Positions 1 through 11,500 of a stretch of DNA of 64,000 bases are shown here, piece after piece. How positions within the stretch are numbered: the first letter of the stretch is position 1; each line of letters starts with the position of its first letter. The stretch is from assembly GCA_960531495.1 (NCBI GenBank), contig OY482846.1, positions 35,570,565 to 35,634,564 of the forward strand, in the 5' to 3' direction. Both the position numbers and the translations under genes were made by a program. Source of the stretch: Zeus faber (taxonomy: Eukaryota; Chordata; Actinopteri; Zeiformes; Zeidae). Below the pieces are notes generated by a model, which saw only the letters and a list, made by a program, of their open reading frames with translations, was not told where the DNA came from and made no database searches.

Positions 1-170
1 CTTCCTGTCGTGTTCTTCCGTTTAAGATCTTTGTCCGGTTGGGAGAGTGTCCGTGGCGCAGCCGGCAAATTTTCTCAGTGAAAACAGGTATTGTTGGTAG
101 AGGTGGCACGGTACCACTACCTCTTACCCCATACTGGTATTTTAAATATCTGCCAATACCAACCTGAGAG

Positions 171-192
171 ATATAGATATATATATATATAT

Positions 193-235
<43 letters not shown>

Positions 236-236
236 A
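171..236. repeat. TA dinucleotide microsatellite
   Basis: Nearly uninterrupted TA repeat with one or two GA interruptions, directly visible. It is followed by short ATT and T runs. Confidence 0.9.
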
Positions 237-3200
237 TTATTATTATTTTTTTTTTTGTTCTTAAGATGGCAATCTAAAAGTACCACGATCAAAGTAAAGT
301 GTGCCAATAATCAACTGTGTTACAAGATGAACTACACAGACGACGACATGACGGTCGGCTACACGTCTGTGCTCCAGATGACAGTTTTACTTTCCTTTTT
401 CGAGACACGATCGCACGCTTCCTCGTACGTCTTGGGGATAGCCCTGTTGGAGCTGAAGTGTTGGTCTGGCGATGTGTCGTGAGGATCCGGTTGTGCAACA
501 AAGCAGCGGAAACCCACATTTTCAGCCCTGCTGGGTTGACATTTTTTTCATTCCCTCCGTCAAATCCAGCATTTTTTTTTTTTCCTTTTTTTCTTCGCTG
601 GTATTGGTCCTGTACCAATACTGTTTTTGTACTCTAATGACTAGTCTTTTTTATACATAGGTTAAAATCTACTAACCTATCCTTTAACGTATTGATATCT
701 CTATAGTGATAAACACCATTGGAAAATTGGAAAAAAAAAAAAAAGGCCATTCCTAAATGTGCATGCGCTGTAAATACTACGAGCGCAGGTTTTCAAACAT
801 TTCACTTCTTGGAGCTCACAGGCTCACATCGAGGTCAGCCCACCGCCGCCGATAGAACATCATTTACCGAGCGGCAGTTTGGGGCGGGACCCCTCCGGTC
901 TTTAAAATGAATCTTAATAGATACCAATCCCATGGAATGTCTGCTGGGACGTATTAGCAGACAGCTGTTTGTCATGCAGTCAACAAGTCTCCACAGATAT
1001 CAAATGGAAGCCCCCGGACGACTTGATCCCCCAGTTTGGTACGATGAGGTCAGCGCACATTAGAGTCGAGAAAAAACGAGCCGGATACAGTATTCTGTAC
1101 TGGTGAGTACGCTCCAGCTGTGTCTTTCGACCAGAAATTGGATCCAACACCTTGAGGAGATACAGTACCGAAGTTATTTGGTCACTGGTTCCTTTTTTCC
1201 GGCATCAAAGTCGCCCCCCTCTTCCTTCTGTTGCTGAAATGAATTATTTGTGCTGACGCTGTGATGCAACTTTTTTCTTCGGTCCTTTTATAGATTTTGT
1301 CTCAAGCTTTCAGTAGTTTTTCGGGAATCAAAGCGCATGCCTGTGGTCCCTAACCCTCTAATCACAGACCCAACCTCAAAGTGAGAAATCCCTGAAAAAT
1401 GCCAATAAAGATTAAACACCGGGGAGCCGGGGCCGAACAAATCATGGTTTGATTAAACGATTGCAATTGCTCCATTTTACAGCTCGAAAAAAAAGATCTC
1501 TCGCTTCCCGGCGCTGACCCCCTTTTCCTTTCTTTCTTCCCCCCCCATCTAAATACTGAGATCCACCCAATCCATCCTGCGCGGCATAACCGGAGGACAG
1601 AAGAGAGGTCTGTTTAGGTTTTCATCATATTTGTTTACAGTGAAGAGCCAGAGGAGATTCGTGTTGCATTATGGGTTGTGAAAAAGTGCTCGAGTGTGTT
1701 GTGCAAAGCCTCCGCAGCTGCACGGCCGTAACTCACGGTGCTACGGCCTCGCTTGGCAGCGGAGGCCGCCGCGTTCTTTTTTTCTCCCGTAGGGATGGCG
1801 GTGTGTTTCGCACGGGGCGATCAATCTATCAATCCAGAATGCGGTGCATCGCCGATCTAGGTCAACGCGCGCATGGCACGTATGAGGGAAGTTTACGTTA
1901 TTGTGTCGCTTTCAGATTCGGGATCAAAACCAAAATGAGTTTATTCCGCTAAGTACATTTTCATCTACAAGGAATTTGTCCCGGTGGTGATTAGTGCATT
2001 TCTCTACAGATAATTAGCTTAAAAAAAAAAAAAAAAAAAGGCTGAACAATCTGACAAAAAATTAAAATAATTAAAAAAAAAAAAAAAAATGTTTAAACAA
2101 AATAATTATTATAAAATAAAAATAGCTTAATTCACAAATATCCCAAAAAATCAGAACAGCAATAAAATATATATAAAATGATACAGAATATGGAAAACTA
2201 CATTACATGCATATGCATAAATTATTGGTATAGGTACAGTATATAAGGTATAAATTATTACTATGTAGTAAGTAATTACATTAGAGTCTGCAGTGTTATA
2301 ATAGGGTTTTGATGCCCATTCAAACTTTGAGCTAAAACGATTGACCAATCACATTTTTATCATCTTTGAAATCCTGCAAAATTTTGAGATCTGTTTGCAG
2401 TTCTTGACACACAAGACCGTTTTGCACGCTTTTTCTCCTCGTAAAGCTCAGACTACCGCGCCAGCCCTTCTACCCGTCTTGGCAGACAGTGCAGAATTCT
2501 GGAGCTGCCAGGCTTTTAAATCAGAACCAAGGAGCATCACATCGCACCTTTTTCGGTCTGCCTGCTCTGGCTCTCTGCACGTTTTGGAATTGATAACATT
2601 TTAAGGCTCTTCTTGGCCTGATTCTGTATTCTATTTTAGACTTTAACCCCATGTGAACCTGCCTGGGAGCTTTGCGCCTCTTCTCTGTTCCAGCGTCCCG
2701 GATTAAAACTAGAGGTGATAGATGCATCCGGAATGGCGTACTATGTATAAATATTCATACTTTAGTAGGAGCTTTTGGTGGGAGCGTCTAAACACTAATT
2801 TGCCGTAATGAATCGTGGGCTCGTAGGGAGAGGACACAGCCACTGAGATTTTGTAATCAGGAACCAGCGGTTCTGGTGGAAAAACCCGCCTGACCAAATA
2901 AGGCTGTCTGAGTCAGCGCCTACCTCTTCTTAAAGGAGGATATATTTCACAAGCTCGACAAGGAAGAAGCAACCCAACGTAAAACAATTCCTCTCTGGGA
3001 AGTTGAGGGGTTGTGAATATGGAGTCGATCGGCGACAAATGGTCACGTTCCACAAGTCATCCCGTTCTTGTTGACGCGCCATCCATTCTCACGGATCAAT
3101 CAGACCCGGCTCTAATCATTCACCCCCAACCTTGAGGCTTACAATACGCCGGTCTCTCCTTCAGGCAGCGACTCTGTTAACTATACCAGCACTATAATCC

Positions 3201-3906
3201 AGTCAATCTGTGGGTTATAAACTTGAATGATTTCTCGCCTTTGCGTCTATGTTTCTGATGACTGACTGAATTCTCTTTTTGAAATACTTCATTCCTGAAC
3301 ATGTGCCTCAACACCTTTATTTGCTTCTTTCCTCACTGCCTTCCTTCACGTCAAGACTCTGATCTCAGCCACAGATTCATGGCAAGAGGATAACGCAAAA
3401 ATGACAAATGACGTAAAAATCCACTTATTGTCAATAATGTTGTGACCTCGGAGTAGAAGTGAGGGGGAAAAAAAGATGGCGGGGTGAAAACCTTTGTGTT
3501 GGAACGGTCATGGGAAACGGAACACAGATAAGATCGTTCCCGCCTCCATCATGTCCGACACGTTCCTATGACCCACGGACGCCCGCCGGGGGTGGGGAGA
3601 GTGACCTCAGCTCGGTGCAGGCATGTTATGGGCCTGACACGATGATGGAGAGGGAGAGGGGGAGAGGGGGAGAGAGAGAGAGACTCTGACTCTCAGGGCC
3701 ACCTTTGAACTCGCCCCGAATACAGATTTCCTCAAACTTCCACGGCGCTTGCTAAAGCTAATATGTCGGCGGCGCCAAGGCCATGGAGCCGCGGCCGGTT
3801 GGTTGCGGATCTCTGAGGAGTTCGGGACAGAAAATGATGGGGGTGGGGACAAGGCCAATACACGCCATGTGTGAGTGATGTGTTGATTGTGATGTACGTG
3901 TATCGT

Positions 3907-3932
3907 ACACACACACACACACACACACACAC
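3907..3932. repeat. CA microsatellite
   Basis: About 13 uninterrupted CA units. Confidence 0.9.
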
Positions 3933-4680
3933 CTGTGCAGCCTTTGGTGTGTGCACGGCTCTTGTCTCTGCACATGTACGACGGTGTTAATGAAAGGGCG
4001 GCGTTCAAACTTTACCTTTTCAGCGCTCTTGCACAATTGCACGGCGGAAATGCAGCTGCCGTGTCAGCGGCTCTAACTCGTTTCCCCCTTCTTTTCTTTT
4101 TTCTTTTTTCATTTTCATGAATCCGAGAAGACGAAGAAGAAGAAGAAAAAAAAAAACTATGCTTGAAGACTGTTCATTGGGGTCGGCGTTTGTGGTGAGA
4201 TGTCCCCATTCCTGCAGTGTGACTCACCACGGCGCTGTGCAGCCCGGGTCTCATCAAGACACACTTCTTTTTGCACGAGCCTAAATGGCTGGTTCAGTGG
4301 GGAGAAGCGGGATCGTATTCTCGCCGTAAGCCCCACCGCTCTATCTCCTCTTCTCTCCACCCCACCCCACCCCACCCCACCCAAACTTCTGTGGCCCCTC
4401 CTGTTGAGTCTCCAGGCTGAGCTCAGTGAAACTTCTTCCAGTCACTCCTGGGTGGGTCCCAAGCAGCGGCCAGGACCACTGCTGACCTGAGGCAGTCATT
4501 CCCTCTGTGTGTGATATGCGCGTAACGTCTGCGATCACGTGAGTTTTCCTTTTGGCGTCTTGCGTGTCCTCCCCGTGACCTTCTCGGTGCTTCTTTCGCG
4601 CACAATGCCCTTCATTTGGACAAATATTAGTCTTGAGAATATGTAGACTCCCATCCGTCTGAATGAAGCCATGGTGAAAC

Positions 4681-5321
4681 TGGACTATGAGGACCTCTGT
4701 GCAACAGGAGGGCTGTCGAGATTCTGAGGTGAGACTGATTGATATTTTTGTCAATATTTCGTCCTGTTCGTTTTCGGGCGCACAACTAGAATATAGCGTT
4801 TGCGGATTGTGGCGCGTCGGTTTCGTCCAGCTTTGTGCGCAATGTGCACATTTTGCGCGTTTTTCACTCATCCGGCTGTTTAAAACTTTAAATGTTAAAC
4901 TTCGGCTTGAAGCCATCAATGTTTTTTGTGTAAATGAGGCAAAATGTGACGTCCAACGGTGTCTGACGACTTATTCACTTGTGATGTTCTATAATCGCAA
5001 TGCATCTGCCTTCGTTTCTTATTCTTTCTATACTTCTTTATTTATTTGTGTGTTTTATTTAATATATATATTTATTTCAGCTTTTTTTGTAATATTTCAT
5101 TCATACTATTTCATTTCTTATTTTTAACAATTAAATCATTTTTTTTTTTGTTATTATTATTATTATTATTATTATCATTATTTATTCATGTATTTATGCA
5201 TGTATTTATTTTGACCGCCGCGTCCAATTTCGTTAACCCCACTTCCCCCCTCTGGCTCCAGCGATCCGCGCAGCCGCTGTGACCGTGCGTGTCCGCGGGG
5301 GGCGACACGGGACCACCGGAG
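4681..5321 (+). promoter_or_regulatory. possible mxra5 5' untranslated region
   Basis: A good acceptor (pyrimidine tract, then CTCCAG) ends at 5261, 60 bases before the start codon at 5322. This suggests that the coding exon has a spliced 5' UTR. A possible donor (CTGAG, then GTGAGA) at 4729 would end a non-coding first exon. Human MXRA5 is also thought to begin with a non-coding exon. The stretch between is AT-rich with ATT repeats near 5151-5175. The promoter itself cannot be placed from sequence alone. Confidence 0.35.
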
Positions 5322-5515
5322 ATGCTCCGCCGCGCCGACGCGCGCGCCGCCCTGGCGCTGCTCGTCCCGCTGCTGCTCGTCCTGCGGCGCGCTCACGGCC
5401 GCCCGTGCCCGCGCCCGTGCTCGTGCCCCCAGGCCGCGGAGCTGCACTGCACGTTCCGCTCCCTGCCCGCGGTGCCGCCGGGGATCCCCAGGGAGGTGGA
5501 GCGTGTTAACCTGGG
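5322..5515 (+). CDS. mxra5: mxra5 coding exon 1: signal peptide and LRRNT
   Basis: Codes residues 1-64 plus two bases. A hydrophobic Leu/Ala-rich signal core is followed by [10 protein letters not shown], the Cys cluster that caps leucine-rich repeats. The exon is extremely GC-rich, unlike the AT-rich flanks, and may lie in a small CpG island. The donor is GGG followed by GTCAGT at 5516. An upstream in-frame GTG at 5289 is not needed as a start. Confidence 0.9.
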
Positions 5516-8500
5516 GTCAGTCTCAGGGAGGCGTCCACACTGGGTGCATTATTGCGTTAGGTCGTTGCGGGACGATATCGTATTTTCCGTGTTTGGAAGG
5601 GCGTTGCAAGTTGATTACCGTATCGTCCCAGAACCATTTGGTTTTCCACCCTCGTGTGTGTGTGCAAACCTGCACAATTTCCTTTTTTAGACAGGGTATG
5701 AATTGCTGATACAGAGGTTAACTTACGTGTAACTTTTTAGATTTATTACACACTGACAAATGTTTCTATTTTATTTATTTGTTCTTTTTTTAGGTTAATT
5801 GCATCTTGCCAAATGTTTTTTTTTTTATTATATTGTGTTATGACTTTGCTATTATTGCCTATTATCTATCTATCATTTCACATTTTTTATTTTCCATTTA
5901 CATTTTTTTTTACTCTTATTTTTTTCAATATTTCTCATCTGCTGCTGTCCTCATTCTAGGTTTAATTCCATTAGTAAGATAACAGACAGATCACTGGTCG
6001 GCCTGGGGAAGCTGGAGCTCCTGATGGTACATGGGAATGACATCCCGAACCTGCCCGACGGGGCTTTTAGGGATCTCACGTCCCTGCAGGTAATCGCCAT
6101 GTAGTGTCAGCTACACATACACTACAAACGATAGAACAAACAATAATGGGAAATGTTTATACGTCAAGCTTCAAGTCTGGTATTATCAGTGCGCTCTCTC
6201 TCTTGCCCATTGATACATTTGGGCGGGGTAAAGCGGCACTAAATGACCGTTTTGTCTCCCAGCTTACCAACTATTTCATTGTGATATCAACAAATTCATG
6301 ATCTAACTCAATTTTATTTTCTCTGCACATACCAAAGACAGGCCCCAGGCGGTACTGTGTTGTGTACAATACAATTATTTTTGATATATATTCTGTTTGT
6401 GGGAATGTAAGCTTTCATCAAAAAAGGATTCCTTGTAAAAATGAGCCAAAGAGATCAGTTTCCCTGTCATAAAATTCCAGATTTTACCAGTGATGCTGAA
6501 ATGTGTTAATCTCATCCTGCCTCTGTTCAGATGTTGAAGATGAGCTACAACAAGCTCACTCAGATTAGCAGGGACACCCTCCGGGGCCTGTGGGCGCTGG
6601 GCAGGCTGCACCTCGACCACAACCGCCTGGAGTTCATCCATCCCGACGCCTTCCAGGGCCTCAGCGCGCTGCGGGTGCTTCAATTGGAAGGCAACCGGCT
6701 CAGGCAGCTGCACCCGGCCACCTTCGCCACCTTCTCCGTGATGAGCCAGTTCCATGTGTCCACGTTGAGGCACCTCTACCTGTCGGAGAACAGCCTGACA
6801 TCGCTGCCCTCCGGGCTGTTGGCGACCATGCCGCAGCTGGAGAACCTGTACCTCCACGGGAACCCGTGGACCTGCGACTGCCGAATGAAGTGGCTCAACA
6901 ACTGGGACAAGACATTTCCAGGTCACCTTGTATGCCAAATTCCTGAACAAAATTCCCTTTCCTCCCGTAGATTCTTGAACTTCATAATTAATTGTTATAT
7001 AAATACCAAAGACAAGTACATTTTTTGGACAAAAAGACATAGACAGAAAAGCAAATGTATTTTCCTTGTTTAAAGAGAAAGCATCTTTATAGGCCTGAAT
7101 GAAACAATGCACTTGTCATGTTTCCCTTTGACAGTCGGGGTACAGGGTCCCTTCTAAAGTCTAAGACTTCTGTGCTTGCTTGGGATGTGTTACACCTAAG
7201 TGGTACTGATTGGGTGCATATTAGAGCGGTCCTAATTATCTAGCTGATACAATTGATACAATTCCATTTGATACAGAGTACATGCCTATACATTTGCTTC
7301 TTAACCCTGTAAGGCTTCAATAAAGTAAGTGAGCTCAAAGGAAAGCTGGAAAATGTGAGTTCAGGACCATATTCCCAAATCTACGAACACATTATTCGTC
7401 CAATGGGATTGCTAGTATAAACAATTGAGACTCATTGAGAATGTAAATATAGACATAATTTAAAATAAAATGTACAGAGAGTTTTGTGTGAATGTTGTAA
7501 TATTACAACCAGGGTCTCTACAAGGGTATTTTCAATAGCACTGCTGATTGACCGCTTTTTTAACTTGCTCAACTTTGAACACCTAACTCACCGTGTCACA
7601 TGTTAATAAAAACATGAAGGTTTTTAGACTCTCAGCTTTGAAGTTAAGGTTAGGGTTTTTTCTACCTTTTTTGAGGTCCCGTGGACTTACCATGTTGGTG
7701 TTTTCTTTTTTTTTTTTCTTTTTTTTTTACAGAAGCTCTCTTGTTTTCTTCTCTTTTCCAGGTGTGCTGAAGTGTAAAAAAGACAAAGCTTACCCTGGGG
7801 GCCAGCTATGCCCTATTTGCTCCTTCCCCAAGCATGTCCAAGGGAAAGAGATGCAGGCCCTGCACGACATGGTCTGCAGCGGCCCCACCATCAGCTCCCC
7901 ACTTAGGGACACCCACCCGCAGGACTCTGAGAGCGAGGTTATGACCCAGGATCAGTTCAGGGAGCCTTTCGGCAACATCACCCTGGCCCTCTCTGATGAA
8001 CACGGGAACAAAGTGGACCTGGAGTGTAGCGTTGATGAGCCTCGCGAGCTGCCTGCCATTAAGATCAACTGGGAGCCGGCCAGTCAACTCCGGCTGGCCA
8101 CCAACGTCACGTTGACGGTAGACCTGGAATGCCCTATTGACAGAAACGACTATGAGAGCCTATGGAGACTCATCGCATACTACAGTGATGTGCCTGTACA
8201 CTTACAGAGGGAAGTCCTCCTGTCCAAAGAGCCACATCCAAGATACAGATACAGACAGGATATGGCGAGGGATGCTCTTTATTACACAGGTGTGAAGGCC
8301 AACATCCTGGCCCTCCCTGTGTGGCTCATGCAGGCATCATTGGGACTTCAGCTGAACAGAGCTCAGTCAAGCGGAAAGAGTGTAAACTTAGTCCTCAGCA
8401 CCCATTTCTCGCACACCGTGAAGGCAGAGCTGGAGCGGCAGCGTGGCAGGACATGGATCATTATCGAGTCCACAAACACAACTCAGACTGTGATGGGGGC

Positions 8501-11500
8501 TGTAATGGGTGGCAGCAGCCAAATGCAGTGCAACGTGCAAAGTTCTGGTGAACCAGTTTTTCACTGGATGATGCCGGACAGCTCCAGTGTGGAGGCGCCG
8601 TATGTCAGTCCAGATGGCAGGGTTTCAGCTTCTAGTGATGGACAGCTGGTTATTAAATCCGTTGACCACTCAGACGCAGGTGTCTACTACTGTCTCGCAA
8701 AGGTTCATGGAGACCTTGACATCCTCCCTTTTCGGCTGACTGTGGAGGAATCATCCAACCCTCCTCCTGGGGACAATGGGGCAAGAACTCCACCGATTCA
8801 GGGATTTACCGGGGAGTCCCTTATTGTACCCTGCGTTGCATCTGGCTCCCCTGATGCAGAGATTAACTGGATTCTGCCAGACAACCGCGTCGTCGGTCTG
8901 AGGACTAACTCTTCAAGAGCATCCGTCTATTCCAATGGCACTTTACAGATCTCACACTGTCAGTTATCAGACAGTGGTTTTTACAAATGTATTGCCATAA
9001 ACCAACATGGCGTGGACACGCTTTCCACCAAGGTTAGCATAGCTAAGCGCGCAGGTGTCACAAGAACACTAAGGAAGTTTCCAACAAGACCTCAGTCCGC
9101 CTCAGGCGTCAACACCAAGATTGAAGTCCCCACAGCAGGGTCGGTGGAGGGATCTGGGGAGGAGGGGGTCATGCAGGCGGTGTCCCCGAAGAGCCACGTC
9201 TATGTTGTGAGAAGGAGGGGTCCAATCGGCGGCAGGAGGACCGGCCACCCGTCCCGCAACACATGGAGGAGGCTGCCCCTGCAGCGAACACCAGCCGGGC
9301 CGCGTGTGGAAGAACGTAAAAACACAGCGGAGACCCGAAGGAGGGTAAATGTGGCCAACAATAAAATAGACCCGGAGAAATGGGCAGACATCCTGGCGAA
9401 GATTAGAGATAAGTCAGCTCCGAAAGATGTGACACCCAACCCAGTCCTGAAAACCACAGAGAACATGAAGCTGCACGGTGAGACAGACAGCAACACACTC
9501 CCACAGGACAATATGGAGGGTTCATCAGAGGGTGAGGCTACGCATGAGGAAGAGAAGCCGGTTCCTACCACACTCACACCAAGCCTAACTCGCATTGTAA
9601 CTACATTGTATGATATAGCTAGCACACAAAGTGTGCATGTCACATCCCACTCCTCCGCCAGGCATGATGCAGATATTGCAACATCTATCACACACAGAGG
9701 ACACAACAAGCGAGTGATACATGACATAGAATCGACACAATCAGTCACATTCAGCTCTCTTGTGACTGGAGAGATGCAAACAACGCGCAGTCCACAAGCC
9801 TCATACACAACACTCGACACTCAATTATTGGAACTAACACCATCCAACACTCCAGTCACAAGTAGCTTACTTTCCCGCCCACAGTCCACATCTGTTCCAC
9901 AAAATGCTCTCACTCGTTGGCAGACAAGCACAAACGGAGTGAGTGGTGGCGGCAGCAGAGTGTCATTCGACAATCCGTTAAAGGAGAATCGAGGCACTGA
10001 TAGAGTTTTCACAACATCCGATATGTCCCAAATACATCAGGTGGGCGAGACTGAGGACATTCACGGGCCGGATTTTATCTCTAGCACATGGAGAGGATTC
10101 TCTGCAGATGGAAGCCAAGTTGACCCTTCACTGAACACAACCGAGCCACAAAGTGTAAACTACCTGAGTCGGGCGCCAACCACATCACCAGGGGAATCCA
10201 CTGTTGATATTTTTCCTCTTCAAACATGGCTCACCACAGTCTCTTCAACAACAAGGCCAGTGCCTACATTTTCTGCAGTAAAGGAGAGGGGAGGGGAGCG
10301 GCCCAATCGCCTCAGACGTCCCAAATCAAAGAGAAGGAAGGGGGGCCGGAGGAGGAAGCCTAACAGGAGAAAACAAAAGATGAACGCAGCCGCTCAATTT
10401 ATCATCTCCACACCCATGGGCGATCCCATTGGAAGTGCGAAGACTAGCGCCTCCATTCCTCTAAAAATAGAATCACCCGAAAGAGTGACTACAATGGCCA
10501 ACTTCACTGCTGCTGTTCCATTCAGCAGAAGCCAGGCAATGTCATTAGGCCCACTGAGTCACAAAGAAAGCACAGTCTCCTGGCATGGTCATGGGGTAGC
10601 CGCTAAACCCTCCAACTCTCCAGTTGCTGTCACCGAAACAAAGAACAGCCTTCACTCTCAGGCCAAACCGCCATTCGAAAGCACATCGGCCACACCATCA
10701 TTCCCAAATACCTCTCCAGGAGTGGTTAAGGGAAACGGCAGTTCTCCGAAAACCCCGGGAATCTCGCAGAACGCACCTCGTTCAGAGCACTTGGACATGT
10801 CTGCATCTACAAGCCGACAGGGACTTACAATCAGCCCTCTCCTGCCCATTAAACCCTCAGAGAGGGCACAAAGGGCAAATATTACAGGGGACCTTGGACC
10901 TGCCCCACGCTTTGACAAATCCCCTGGGAATTCTCACACTCTGCTGCAAGTGCAGCCAGATGTAGAGCGCTACCAATCAGGGCATCATTACACTCCCTTT
11001 GAAAATGAGCTTTTTAGAGAAATCCATAAGGCCTTTCCACTTCAGCTGCCCTCCTCACCTGCTCCCACCTTCCAACATGGGATTAACACACAAGCATTGA
11101 GTGGCACGGTAACAACACTTTACGAGGATGTTTTGGAAGCAGAAGTGATTGCCACCAAGGGCGCTGTTGTATTTGCAAACACTTCTCAGAGTTCTGGTCG
11201 AACCAAAGCTCTCAGCGTCATCTCAAGCACTCCATCTCCAAGCACTCCATCCGCAAGCACTCAATCTCCCAGCACTCCATCCCCAAGTGCCGTTGCTGCA
11301 ATGCCACCTTCCTCCTCAACAACAGAAAATCAGATCCCTCCTTCTGAGATTCCACCAAGGGGCGGGCTGCCTGAGTCCCTACCCAGCATCTCAACCACAA
11401 AAAGCACAACAGAACCCCCCCCGCCTGTGACACTCACCCAGGAGGGTACCAGGTTGAACCACATCCCAGACAGCCACAGGGAAAGAGCCCACACTGGAGA

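Larger units (their letters stand above)
1..4680. other. upstream non-coding region of mxra5
   Basis: No reading frame here resembles a known protein. The region is AT-rich and low in complexity, with a TA microsatellite at about 171-236, long A runs near 2020-2090, a GA-rich patch near 3650-3690, a CA run at 3907-3932 and a short CCCCA repeat near 4359-4380. A 192-residue open frame on the minus strand (4341-4919) has no recognisable domain and looks like chance. PRKX, the neighbour of MXRA5 in human, is not visible in this stretch. Confidence 0.6.

Noticed and set aside
4341-4919. 192-residue open frame on the minus strand upstream of mxra5
   Set aside because: No domain, biased composition from a GGGTGG-type repeat, and no splice or synteny support.
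5289-5321. upstream in-frame start for mxra5
   Set aside because: The codon at 5289 is GTG, and the ATG at 5322 directly precedes the signal peptide.
9200-9820. 206-residue minus-strand frame inside mxra5 exon 4
   Set aside because: Shadow of the strongly supported mxra5 coding frame on the other strand.
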